NCBI GenBank assembly: GCA_033816765.1
Contig: CM066287.1
Coordinates: 7,130,001-7,194,000 of the forward strand
Source: Nothopassalora personata
Lineage: Eukaryota; Ascomycota; Dothideomycetes; Mycosphaerellales; Mycosphaerellaceae
Direction of reading: 5' to 3'
DNA: 64,000 nt
Shown: piece by piece, positions 21,701 through 32,382 of the stretch
Numbering within the stretch: position 1 is the stretch's first letter
Layout: each line of letters starts with the position of its first letter
Notes under the pieces: generated by a model
The model's input: only the letters and a program-made list of their open reading frames with translations
Databases searched by the model: none
Told to the model about the DNA's origin: nothing
Program-made: the position numbers and the translations under genes

Positions 21701-22582
21701 CTTCAAGCCCGTTGCTACCGACTCTCCTGATGATCTCGTCTTCGTCATCTTCATCATCCTCGCCTGGTTCTGACACAAGTCCCGTAAAACGCTGCATGAT
21801 CTGGGCAGGAGTAGCTGCCGTGTTAATCGGGTCGGTCAGAGTGAAGGCCAGCTGCACCTCGCCGGAAATGTTGGTGTCCTTCTTTGCCTTCCTACGGCCA
21901 CTGCGCCTGCTCTCAAGCTTGTACCACTTCGGCTCTGGGGTGGTGCTGCCATCGGCAAAGACATCCTCTAGCACCACATCGAACTCTCCCATGTAGTCTT
22001 TCTTAAACCGATCTTTGTCCCAACATACCGCTTCGAGGAGGGCGGAGTCTGAGGAAAAGATGGGAAACTCGAATGTCTGGTTCCATTGTGGGTTCAAGGT
22101 CTTGCTGACGACGCTTGTGGCCTCCTTCGCATCGCCGAGTGTGAGGACTAGGAATGGGTCTGAAGTGCCGGATCGATCTTTAGGAGCTAGGTTGCGGCCC
22201 TGGGAGGAAGTAAGATACTGTTAGCACTGGTAGTGCCCCTTGCGGTCGGCGACGCAGTGAACAGGTCGTGGATCGACTTCACGCGGTCCTGTCCTGCGCA
22301 TGGAGTGCTGTCCACGACGTGAACAAGTGCTCTGCGGCCTTGTGGACGTACCTTCAGCACTCGCACTGTTAAGGATAGGCCCATGCCTTTGTGATCGCCC
22401 CGTAGCTCGCCAGGTGACTTTTGAGCGCTGGACATGTTGAAACCCGCGCCTCTGGTAGGACTTTGGTTGCAGCTATTGGAAGCAGGAGGAGTTTGGGGAC
22501 CTGACTTCGCCAGTGTCGGGTAGTCACCAGTGCTCTTCACTCGCTTTAGAGACAAGTGATGCGGCAGGTGAGGGCGCACCAT
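18714..22582 (-). CDS. PSD2: Phosphatidylserine decarboxylase proenzyme with two C2 domains and an EF-hand
   Basis: Five exons, 22582-22352, 22199-20476, 20329-18997, 18936-18835 and 18767-18714, give 1147 residues with all phases agreeing. The first C2 domain starts at about residue 68 (GLSLTVRVLK, spliced to GRNLAPKDRSGTSDPFLVL); a second starts at about 298 (FLEINRVTDLPP). An EF-hand with loop DADDSGKIDKIE is near 565. The catalytic domain lies in exon 3, with VSPADCRSVVF, HRFHVPVDG and the self-cleavage motif FGGST near 1067, where the Ser becomes the pyruvoyl group. It converts phosphatidylserine to phosphatidylethanolamine, and C2-bearing Psd2-type enzymes act in endosomal or Golgi membranes. 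Two small 3' exons add VRVGMSIGRTTG and a polar tail. Confidence 0.93.
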
Positions 22583-23560
22583 GGTCGGGGTCAAGCAATC
22601 GCTTCGTTTACTCCAGCTGCTTGGCGTTCAGCTTCTAGAGGCTGAGCTCCTGCGTCCTTCGTATGGATATGAAACGAGCACTGTAACATTTCACATTTCC
22701 CGAGTCGAGGGGCGAAAACAATTAATGGTCAGGTTGGGTTGAACAAACACAGTACAACACAAACGTCGGCCAGGCCCGCCGGGCACGAAACAATGAGGGC
22801 AAGAAGCAGGATCGTTCAGTCCAATACGTCGGCGCGTTCAATCGCATGCGAAGTAGTTCAGAGGTCCGCCCTAGAAGGGTGCCGCGGGCCACGCGCTAGA
22901 TCGATAGACGGTGGGTCAAAGCGGGGGGGAACTCTGGATCAATGATGTGCTGCTAGTAGAGACAGGAACAAAGCCTTTCTCTCCCTGCTCGCCTTGAAAC
23001 GAAGGTCAATGTCGATTCGGCTGCGCTGTATGTCTAATGCCGCACATCAGCCAAGTTTGGCCACCACTCACTGCAGCAAGTGCTCGATCGCTTGCATGCA
23101 GGCCGACGGTGGCACGGGTAGTGGGGCACAAAGAGCCGCGGCCTCTGCAGACTCTGATCCGTACCAATCCTCGACATACAGTATACGACTCCATATATGG
23201 CTGCGGTAGCAGAGGCGCGTATGACTTGCTCGCAGCAGAGCGGTACACAGGTAGGCGGACATATCAGATATGCCTCATGGTCAACATGACGAAGAGCCGT
23301 GTGTCAGGGCCGATCGGGGACTGCAGCATCCTGGTGCGAACTACTAGCGAATCACTAGCAATATGAAGCGGGACCGAGGGAAGGAATAATTTTCCGATGC
23401 AGACAGGTGCGTTGCAGTTCTGACCGAGTGTACAAACAACGAGGACGAAATTGACTGACAAGGAAGCAGCGAGAGCTAAACGACGACATAGTCACAGACT
23501 TCAGTATGATGTTCATGCCTCTGCCACCAGCATAGCCTACATCCTCAAGAGCCTTAACTA
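22583..23560. other. intergenic, no gene seen
   Basis: 978 bases upstream of PSD2 and downstream of the HECT ligase gene. Short overlapping frames only; no repeat or RNA gene recognised. Confidence 0.5.
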
Positions 23561-26142
23561 TCAGCCAGTCCCAAACCCTTCACTACCATACATCAATGCT
23601 AGACTCAACTTTGCCGCCAGAACCTCCGCGCTTGGATATCTCGGCAACACCAACGTGCCAAAGCAAGTCGAGCTGGTGGGCAAAGTATCCGAATCCTCAC
23701 TGGCAGCTTTCTTGATCACAAAGGTGAGCTGGCTGGCGCCCGTGATCGGTATTCGCTCAGCAGCGGTAACAAACTTGAGCAGCAGCTTCTGCTTCTTCTC
23801 AGGCCAGGCCGACACCACACGCCAGAACATCTGAATGTACTTTGACTTTGCTTCGTAGCCGTCGTATCGCGTGGCGGCCTTGAGGTCTTCAATATCGAGA
23901 TGGTCTGAGCCTTCGAGGTGGGCCTTAAGTTGGTCGGATTGGAAGATTGTCAGGAACTTGCGAGGGATGAGGCCGGAGTCGCGGAAGCCCTTTGTGAATG
24001 CGTCCATCTGCGGGGCGACTGAGCCGTAGCATAAATGGGAGATATAGTCTTGGACGTATCGTGCTTTGTTCCCGCTCGTGACGTCCTCGGCTTGACCAGA
24101 AGCGCTGCTCAGCCGCCAGCCTGGCCATTCCAGGCCAGAAGCATCGCAGTACGGGACTGTAGGTCGACCGCCATTGATGAGGTTCATATCTGAGACCTGC
24201 ATGTCGTGTTTGCCATCCGCTGATCGTGTGTCGAAGTGTCGCACACTAAGTCGCAATCCATTTGCTTCGAGAGGGAATGAATACTCGAGATCCTCGAGAT
24301 CTTCGTCTAGTATGCTCTGTAAGGACCTTACCTCGTGCGCCCATCTGTCATCGAGGTGTTGCAAATGTAGTGCTCCAAGCACATCCAAACAGGTTTCGGG
24401 ACTATCCAAGTACGAAAGCATCATATAGAGTACTTTCGGCAGTCTGATCGGAAGTGTTATGCCATTGTATAGTGCTAGCGCAACAACCAGACCAACCAGT
24501 TCGAACATATACAATGGTTGCAAACTGCCAGGTTTGAAATAGCTGATGCCGCTTTGCGTGTCGGTGGTGAACATTTCTAGGAGCGTGTCAGTAATGTCGA
24601 TTGGACAGTGTTTCTGCCACAGTACTTACGGGTCTGTTCAGCGAACACTTCCCGGCAAAGTAGGTTGAAGAATTCGATCTGCACACCTCCGAGATCATGT
24701 CCTATTTCTAGCTCGCTTACTTCACCCAGTCGTACACGAAGTGGTCGGCTCAACTCAGTCCTTCGCCGCTGCCACAGTTGGGTCCAGCTGTCTTCAAGTA
24801 TCTTATCACGGCTGACGCTGAGCAGCAGATAGTGTTGTTCTGAGAATATCAGTTGTTGTGAGAGATCATCGTCTTCGACGTGTACTCCAGCACGGCCTCG
24901 TAGCATAATTGCGCCATCAATGCGGGAGTGGCCTTCTCTCATTCTTAGATGGCACATCGTCCGAAAATACAACGACAACTGCTTCATAGAGAAGAGCATA
25001 GGATACTCCATAACGTGATGGCGATCGGAATTTGCCTCTGTCCAGTCCACGTAGGATTTCGCCAGGGCCAGAGTGTCGACTTGCGCGTTGATCAAAGGTA
25101 TCTCGAATGCATCAGCAGGTACAGACGATGCCTGCGTGCTTCGGACCAAGATTCGATGAACATGTTGCAGCAGCTCGAGCATGCCGTGGACTGCGCTTCC
25201 GGGCTTGAATGCTGGCAGTGAGTTCCATCGCTCGGCAAAGAGTCTCTTAAGCCAGATGGCAAAAGCAAATGCGGCCAGCTCAGAAGAGTTCTCATCTCTA
25301 GCATCAGTGATTTTACGCGAAGCAGAGGCTAGCAAGTGGGCGATTGGTTCGCGTCCGGCATCCGGGTACAGTCCGTGCTGAGAATCCAGACAGCGAAGTA
25401 TTTCTTCCAGATGGGTTCTTCGGCCGACGATAGTCATAGTACGTTCGAGAAGCCGCAAGTAGGGTTTATGGTTGAGCGTGTCGAGAATGGGCACCCATGG
25501 GTTGTAGCTGTCGTCGCAGGGCATACATTCGTTCTTCTGCGGGCATGCAAGACCTTTACTGATGACATCTCTATTGATCATGATCCATGGGGCTGCTCGC
25601 GTAAGTGGTGGCAATTGCTCAATCAGCCAGGAAATTGAAGCATGCATCAGCCCGTCCACCAAATCGGCATTATCCACGAAGCCGTCAGCTGACAGAGGTT
25701 GCGCAAGGCCAGCTGACACCGACAGACCCGCCAGTAGTCCATGTCTGCGATGAATATCCAGTATTTCAGGCTTCAGCTTAATATCAGAGGGGTTGACGGT
25801 GAGTTGTCGAACGCTTTTGGTGTCGCAAAGCAGCTGTATAAGCGATGACGGATCTCGAGGGCTCTCTTGCTCGACGATTCGAGGAGGATCGTCATTGGAG
25901 CCATCAATTCGCTCGTGAATATGTCCTCCAGACTTGTGCTGGTCAGCCAGACTGATGGCTGTCGCCCTTGCTGTCCGTGGTTTGTGGCGACGGACGGGCT
26001 TCGTGCTTGTGTTCTTGATCCCGGCGTAACAGATTGCCTGTGTGCAATCAGAATCGCCACAGCCATAAAGCAGCTGATGTGTGCATCGAGCGACCCAAGC
26101 GACCAGTTCCCTGACTGCTACGCTGCCAATCGTGCTTTCCAT
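23561..26142 (-). CDS. HECT-type E3 ubiquitin ligase (HUL4/UBE3A-like)
   Basis: Two exons, 26142-24630 and 24576-23561, give 842 residues. The intron (GTAAGT...CCTAG) joins EQT to MFTTDTQSG in phase. The C-terminal HECT domain begins near residue 480 (RPLRVRLGEVSELEIGHDLGG). It contains YFKPGSLQPLYMFELVGLVVALALY, FRDSGLIPRKFLTIF, and the catalytic loop LPTSSTCF with the thioester Cys at about 810. The N-terminus has a Cys cluster (RCTHQLLYGCGDSDCTQAIC) that looks like an AZUL zinc finger, as in UBE3A and fungal Hul4. An in-frame stop lies 14 codons upstream of the chosen ATG. The enzyme would transfer ubiquitin to substrates, possibly proteasome-linked; targets are unknown. Confidence 0.88.
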
Positions 26143-26460
26143 TAGAATTCGACTGTATGGCTGGACTTGAGACCTGTTGAGGTGTTATGCTGGGAGGCGT
26201 AGACCAAGCAGTATCGTGTCGACTATATGCCGAGGAGTCCATCATGTCTGGTGTGATGGTGATGGATGCTGCATGACCTGGTGATCCCAATGGTCTTGCC
26301 TTTGATGAAGTCACGTAGAAGTAGGCGCATGGGATCTCGCACAGGCCCACCTCCACCCGACCTCGGCTAGCGCCCGTTTCTGGTCTGAGCTGAGACCAAA
26401 CCTCGACTTCGACTTTTTCTCGACAATTATCGCAACAACTCCAGGGCAACATTTGTCGTT
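26143..26460. promoter_or_regulatory. shared promoter of the HECT ligase and MAK5
   Basis: A 318-base divergent spacer. A short minus-strand frame here (for example WSTPPSITPQQVSS) looks protein-like but is out of frame with the HECT start, and no splice linking them is evident. The regulatory role is inferred from orientation. Confidence 0.45.
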
Positions 26461-28725
26461 ATGGCGCAGAAGAAATTGCCCGCGAAAGTTGCAGCGATGA
26501 AGTCGCGTAAGCGCCAAAGATCAGAGGCGAGTGGGAAGGAAGAACTCACTGGACCACGCAAAGCACCGAAACGCAAAGTAGACATCAATTCGCTATCATG
26601 GAAAGAAGTCTCGCTGCCGGATCGCATGGAGGACTTTGAGGGCTTCTTCGGACTCGAGGAAATCGAGGATGTCGATGTAACCCGAGATGAATCGGGCACA
26701 GTCGCATTTCACTCGAAGGATACTACTAGTCAAGGTCATCAGGAGACCGGCGTGGCGAATGGGAAGGAAGAGGAGTCCTGGTCTGGGTTCGAGGACGACG
26801 AGGAAGAACTTTCCCACTCATGTAGACCAGTGAAAGCAGCCAAGGTGAAGAGGGACTCTGGAAGCAAGTCGAAGTCTCGATCCGCGAAAGAAGCTGGGGA
26901 AACTCCAATGAATGGCGTGTTCCAAAGCCTCACAGAAGACGCAGAGGATGAAACAGAATCTATCGATGTATCTGAGTGGCGAAGTCTCAAGCTATCGCCT
27001 GACACGATGGCATCTCTGGCGAAGCTGAAGTTTCCGGAGCCTACGCCAATCCAAAGGGCTGTGATCCCAGAGGTACTCAATGGACACGATGTGGTCGGGA
27101 AAGCTTCGACTGGATCTGGAAAGACGCTCGCTTTCGGTATTCCAATTCTTGAGCGTTACCTGGAACGTACTGCACGGAAGTCTGAAAAGTATGAGAGCAA
27201 AGCACCTCTTGCGCTCATTTTGTCACCAACAAGAGAACTGGCTCATCAACTCGATCATCACCTTACAGCGCTCTTCTCAGAGGTCGTCTCATCTAGGCCC
27301 TTGATAGCCACGCTGACTGGTGGTCTCTCGCTACTCAAGCAGCAGCGACTGCTGCGAGATGCCGATGTTGTCATTGCCACTCCCGGCCGTCTATGGGAGA
27401 TCATCAGCTCTGGTCAAGGCATTGGTGCAGCTTTGAAGCAGATCGAATTCCTGGTGATGGATGAAGCCGACCGCCTACTGAGTCAGGGTAACTACAAAGA
27501 AATGGAAGACATTCTCGACACACTCGATCGCATCGATACAGACGAAGACCAAGAGGGACCGAAAACAGCTAGACCTAATCTACACACGCGGCAGACTCTG
27601 GTCTTCTCCGCGACTTTTGATCGTGGCCTGCAGAACAAACTCGTTGGCAACTTCAAGTACAAGGATGATCTGCTAGGCACCAAGGAAACGCTCGCGCATC
27701 TGCTGAACAAGCTGAACTTCCGCGAAGAAACACCCAAGTTCATTGACATGAACCCGATCAAGCAAATGGCAACAGGCTTAAAAGAAGGCATGGTTGAGTG
27801 TGGTGGAACCGAGAAGGATCTATATCTCTATGCATTGCTGCTGCTGAAGCAAGCAAAGAGAGCGATCGTCTTTGCTAACAGCATCGATGCAGTCCGTCGC
27901 ATCACGCCACTGCTTCAAAATTTGAAGCTCAATGCGCTGCCACTACACTCTGGCATGATCCAGAAAGCCCGTCTGCGATCAGTCGAGCGCTTCAAAGACC
28001 CTAGTAATACCTCGCCAGTGGTCATGATCGCAACAGACGTGGCGGCTCGTGGTCTCGACATCCCGAATGTGGACCTGGTCATCCACTACCATGTCCCAAA
28101 GGCCGCCGACACATACGTACATCGCTCTGGAAGAACAGCTCGTGCTGGTCAGGAAGGTGCCTCGATCCTGATTTGCGGACCCGAAGAGGTCGCTGCTGTC
28201 CGAAGACTGGTTGCCAAGGTGCACGCCAAGTCGCACGTAAAGAAGCAAGCATCGACATCCGGTGCAGCTAAGCAAGGGTACTACATCCGTACGCTCGACA
28301 TCGACCGTAGAGTCGTCTCCCGTCTGAAAGAGAGAGTGACGCTGGCAAAGAAGTTGGCCGACACAACGATCGCCAAGGAGAAACATCACAAAGAAGACGA
28401 AGCCATGCGTGCCGCAGCAGAAGATCTTGGCGTGGACTACGACAGCGAAGAGTTCGAGAAGCAGGCACCTGGGAAGCATGGCCGAGGCGCCGGACGTCTG
28501 AAGAAGCAGCGACAACTTCGTGAACTGAGCAAGGCCGAGATTGCGCAGACCAAAGCTGAACTAAAGCAACTGCTCAGCCAACGAGTCAATGTTGGCGTGA
28601 GTGAGAAGTACTTGACAGCAGGACGTGTGGACATTGACGAGCTTCTTCGCCAACAAGACGCGGCAGCTGGAAAGACCGGAGACTTTCTCGGCTCTGTGAG
28701 CAATCTTGGCCTGGAAGATCTATGA
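26461..28725 (+). CDS. MAK5: ATP-dependent DEAD-box RNA helicase Mak5
   Basis: Single exon of 754 residues. The N-terminal FFGLEEIEDVDV segment is characteristic of Mak5. The helicase motifs are in order: Q motif FPEPTPIQ (about 190), motif I ASTGSGKT (215), PTRELAHQ, TGG, ATPGRLWE, motif II DEAD (333), motif III SAT (382), and motif VI HRSGRTAR (about 555). A lysine- and glutamate-rich C-terminus follows. Mak5 acts in the nucleolus in processing of 60S ribosomal subunit precursors. It starts 318 bases from the divergent HECT gene. Its stop codon lies only 6 bases from the stop of the convergent BCKDHA gene, so the two transcripts must overlap at their 3' ends. Confidence 0.95.
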   Translation: MAQKKLPAKVAAMKSRKRQRSEASGKEELTGPRKAPKRKVDINSLSWKEVSLPDRMEDFEGFFGLEEIEDVDVTRDESGTVAFHSKDTTSQGHQETGVANGKEEESWSGFEDDEEELSHSCRPVKAAKVKRDSGSKSKSRSAKEAGETPMNGVFQSLTEDAEDETESIDVSEWRSLKLSPDTMASLAKLKFPEPTPIQRAVIPEVLNGHDVVGKASTGSGKTLAFGIPILERYLERTARKSEKYESKAPLALILSPTRELAHQLDHHLTALFSEVVSSRPLIATLTGGLSLLKQQRLLRDADVVIATPGRLWEIISSGQGIGAALKQIEFLVMDEADRLLSQGNYKEMEDILDTLDRIDTDEDQEGPKTARPNLHTRQTLVFSATFDRGLQNKLVGNFKYKDDLLGTKETLAHLLNKLNFREETPKFIDMNPIKQMATGLKEGMVECGGTEKDLYLYALLLLKQAKRAIVFANSIDAVRRITPLLQNLKLNALPLHSGMIQKARLRSVERFKDPSNTSPVVMIATDVAARGLDIPNVDLVIHYHVPKAADTYVHRSGRTARAGQEGASILICGPEEVAAVRRLVAKVHAKSHVKKQASTSGAAKQGYYIRTLDIDRRVVSRLKERVTLAKKLADTTIAKEKHHKEDEAMRAAAEDLGVDYDSEEFEKQAPGKHGRGAGRLKKQRQLRELSKAEIAQTKAELKQLLSQRVNVGVSEKYLTAGRVDIDELLRQQDAAAGKTGDFLGSVSNLGLEDL

Positions 28726-28731
28726 GTACCA

Positions 28732-30165
28732 TCATCGCTTGTCTAGAGTCAATCCATCAATACCACCATCGAATTCCGATACATCGTATTCATGCGGGTA
28801 CTTTTCCACGATCTTCCTCAGCTGCGCCATTTGCTCTCTTTGCTCATCTGTCGGCTCCGCGTAGACATCAGTCATCATCGCCCTGAGTGGCGGCCTCTTT
28901 TCCTTCTCAGCTTTTCGATAAGCATTTAAGATCGCCTTACGGGTGTCCGCGCGGAGCTCTTTCTCATTCTCCTCGCTCCAGATCCCCTTGCCCTCCAACC
29001 ACTTCCTCAGACGCGTGATGGGATTGTCCCTCCGCTTCCAGTCCTCCACTTCTACTTTAGCGCGGTACGCAAACGAATCATCCGAGGTGCTATGATGCGA
29101 CACCCGATAACTCATAGCTTCAATCAACACAGGTCTCCCACCATCCTGCAGGGCCAGCTCTCTCGCCCGCCTCGTCACTTCCCTCACAGCCAGAATGTCA
29201 TTTCCATCCACGCGAATCGTGTCAATTCCATACCCCACACCCCTCGATGCGATGCCATCGCCCCTGTACTGCTCCAGCGTCGGCGTACTGATCGCATACC
29301 CGTTGTTCCGACAGATAAACAACACCGGACACGCCCTCGTAGCAGCAATATTCAACGCCGCATGGAAGTCACCCTCACTCGCAGCTCCCTCTCCAAAATA
29401 ACACGCCACAACTCTCGGATCTTCTGTTGGATTCTGCTGATTCTGCATCTTAACCGCATATGCCGCTCCACTAGCATGTGGGATCTGCGTCGCGAGGGGA
29501 CTACTGATAGTGTGTACATTCAACTTTCTACTGCCGTAGTGCACTGGCATGTTCCTCGCCAGACCGGTATCATGTTTCGTAGCAAACAGCTGGTTCATGA
29601 AATCGTCCAGAGTGAAACCTCGATACTGGAACACCCCGTGCTCACGATACTGGGCAAAGACGGGATCTTTGGCATTGAGGGAGCTGGCAGAGCCGACTGC
29701 TATCCCTTCCTCGCCAGCGGAGACCATGTAGAAGGATACGCGGCCTTGACGCTGGGCGTCGAACATTATGATGTCCATGATTGAGACTGTGACCATGTCT
29801 TTGTACAACTTTAAGGCTTCTTCATCGCTGATATCTGGGGCGGCGGCTTGCTTGTCGACGACTTGCCCTTCCTGGTCGAGGACGCGGTAGGTGGGCATTG
29901 CGTCTTCTTCGGTTGCTCGGTCGAATTTGAGGGTGGTTGAGAAGCGGGAGTTGACGGCGCCGGGGAACTGTACACTTTATAATGGGTGAGTATGTAAATT
30001 GTGTCTGTATTATTGCCATATTTACCGATCTGAGCCATGCTTTTGCGAGACTGAATTCCATCTTCGTTGACAGCTAGAGCATATGCCTTGCTCCGTCCTG
30101 AATCTGAGGCTGCTCCGGGCTACGGCATTGCGCCCGAGGGCAGTGAGATGTCGTTTTGACGCCAT
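28732..30165 (-). CDS. BCKDHA: Branched-chain 2-oxoacid dehydrogenase E1 alpha subunit (mitochondrial)
   Basis: Two exons, 30165-30026 and 29974-28732, give 460 residues. Exon 1 encodes an Arg-rich, acid-poor presequence (MASKRHLTALGRNAVARSSL). The intron starts GTAAAT and ends ATAAAG; using this AG joins HGSDR to VQFPGAVNS, a conserved E1 alpha segment, whereas the next AG downstream breaks the frame. The thiamine diphosphate motif runs from GEGAASEGDFHAALN to RNNGYAIS. The phosphorylation loop YRVSHHSTSDDSFAYR retains the regulatory serines. The enzyme decarboxylates the 2-oxoacids of valine, leucine and isoleucine in the matrix, with E1 beta, E2 and E3 encoded elsewhere. It is divergent from COQ5. 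Confidence 0.93.
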
Positions 30166-30406
30166 CGCGGCTTTGCAGAGCGTCTACTACATGATCACAT
30201 TCCTGTGGTGGAAGGATAGAGGAAGGATATTGTTCATTGCGGTTACCATCGGCTGCTCCGCATTCACTTCCCCAGGTGTGCGGCTTAACGGGCGCGTCTG
30301 TGCATTGACTTTGAACCGTACGGCCGGGTCCGCAGAGCCTCAATTGTTGTCGATTCGAAGCATGGGCTAAACATTACTGTACCACCAATTGCAACAAACA
30401 ACCACA
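30166..30406. promoter_or_regulatory. shared promoter of BCKDHA and COQ5
   Basis: A 241-base spacer between two divergent genes whose products are both mitochondrial. No individual motif is claimed. Confidence 0.5.
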
Positions 30407-31427
30407 ATGTCCACGTTCGCACCCCGCGCAGCCAAGCGCTTGCGAATTGCCGCACCGAAGAGCTGGACGTGCGCAGAATGTCGTAGAGGCTTCACGTTCA
30501 GCGTAGCACAAAAACAGCAGCCAGGACCAGCAACACAGGATGGCAAAACGACACATTTCGGGTATCAGACTGTAGCAGAGCAAGAGAAGGCATCAAGAGG
30601 TACATGCAATCGCTGGGAAAATAAGGACATGTGCGCTGACTTGAGCCCCAGTGGCGGGTGTTTTCTCCTCAGTGGCCAGCAGCTATGACAGCATGAACGA
30701 TTTTATGTCCTTGGGTATCCATCGATTATGGAAAGATCATTTCGTACGAAGCCTCAATCCTGGCGTTCAATATGCGTCGCTCCACGATCAAAAGGAGGGG
30801 CAACAGATACTGGATATCGCGGGAGGAAGCGGCGACATCTCGATACGAATGCTCGACCATGCCACGAACATCAACAAGGACAACAAGACACATGTCACAG
30901 TGTCCGACATAAACCCAGAAATGCTGGCAGAAGGGCGGCGACGACTATCAGCAACGCCATATCAAGCAGCAGGAAGAGTAGAATATCTCGAGGCGAACGC
31001 GGAAGACTTGCACACGATTGCGGACGGCAGCATAGACCTCTACACTGTAGCGTTCGGCATAAGGAACTTCACACACAAGGACAAGGCTTTGCGGGAAGCA
31101 TATCGTGTGCTGAAGCCTGGAGGTGTCTTCGCATGCTTGGAGTTTGCTCCCCAGCTATCGAACCCGCTGTTCAACGCTGTGTACAAAAGGTGGTCTTTCA
31201 GCGCGATACCGTTGATCGGACAGATCGTGGCTGCGGATCGTGACAGCTACCAGTACCTGGTGGAGAGCATCGAGCGATTCCCGTCACAGCCGGAATTCGC
31301 ACAGATGATCAAAGATGCTGGGTTCCTGATTCCAGGACAGAAACCTGATGGCACAGCTATCGAGAGCGGCTGGGAGAACTTGACCATGGGCATCGCGGCG
31401 ATCCACAAAGGTGTGAAGCCATTGTAA
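30407..31427 (+). CDS. COQ5: 2-methoxy-6-polyprenyl-1,4-benzoquinol methylase Coq5
   Basis: Two exons, 30407-30599 and 30652-31427, give 322 residues. The chosen ATG (MSTFAPRAAKRLRIAAPKSW) provides a basic mitochondrial presequence; the frame begins upstream only with a TTG. The intron joins KASR to VAGVFSSVASSYDSMND, the UbiE/Coq5 signature region. SAM-binding motif I is ILDIAGGSGDIS; then VSDINPEML, FGIRNFTHKDKALREAYRVL and KPGG, and the C-terminal signature SGWENLTMGIAAIHKG. Coq5 is the only C-methyltransferase of ubiquinone synthesis and works in the CoQ complex on the matrix side of the inner membrane. It is about the length of yeast Coq5. Confidence 0.95.
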
Positions 31428-32382
31428 GATTTGGCGGCTGTTCATAGATCGTCGGTATCCTCCTGATTCAATACATCACCGCGCTTCCAAGTCTCATTAT
31501 GGACGAAGCTTTGCACGAAGGAACGTGATGAGTTATCGTTATGCACAAGTACAGAGTATACACTGTGTAGATGACGATCACAAGCTGTTTGCACATGCGA
31601 TCTGTCGATGCCAGTCAAGAAAAGCCGTATCTCATCAGGCTTGAACCTTTTTAGAGCTTCCACTGCCGCACCAATGACATGGACCGTACCTTGCCGCAGG
31701 CTGGATCTTCGCACAGATTTAATCGCAAGACCTCAAAGGTAGGGTACCCTATACTGCTTTGAGCTCCCTTTGCGGTCCGCTGCACGACTTCGCCCTAGCT
31801 TATCATCTTACGACACCGCATCTCGTTCCCCAACTCTCCGAGTTACGTGCTCGCTGCTAGCTCGCCGGTCATGCCTGTTATTGCTCCTCGGGACGACGAA
31901 GCCTTCGCACTACGACGACAGCTCGTGCACGGTCCCATTGTTATCTGGCATGGAGTCTATGACGAGCAGGCGTTGCGCGCTGATCGGGCGGGCGTTTGGT
32001 CGGCAACACCACCGCTGCGCAGCTGTTCCTTGGATGACACTACCGCCGCGGAGGTGTGGCTTACAAATGTTCGCGGAAATGGCTGTCCTAGCAGTCCGGG
32101 CATTGTGTCCCTTGCCTCCATTGTTTGACACGAGCACCACGAAGCGAGCCTTGGGGTTGTCCGAAGCCGATCTTGACGACCTTCTTCAGCACCAGGAACT
32201 ACGCTAGAGTACCTTCATACTATGCGAATTTAGACTTCGGGCGTATACTCTATACCGACTTCCCTCCTCGTCATTCAGTTGCTGCCTGTTCCCGTCCTTA
32301 TCATCTATATGCATTCCTTAAGTCCGGCCATTCTCCAACTCTTCAAACAAACGACCACCGCCCCGCCGTCAATAAGCAAGCC
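31428..32382. other. intergenic, one weak small frame
   Basis: 955 bases between two plus-strand genes. An ATG frame at 31871-32128 (85 residues, starting MPVIAPRDDEAFALRR) overlaps a longer frame at 31770-32207 ending SEADLDDLLQHQELR. Neither resembles a known family and they cannot both be real, so no gene is called. Confidence 0.35.

Noticed and set aside
26143..26452. Upstream minus-strand exon for the HECT ligase (WSTPPSITPQQ frame)
   Set aside because: Looks protein-like but is in a different frame from the AZUL-like start, with no donor and acceptor joining the two without losing the zinc finger.
31770..32207. 145-codon plus-strand frame before the SIS gene
   Set aside because: Starts with non-conserved Arg/Ser-rich residues, overlaps another equally open frame, and has no family resemblance.
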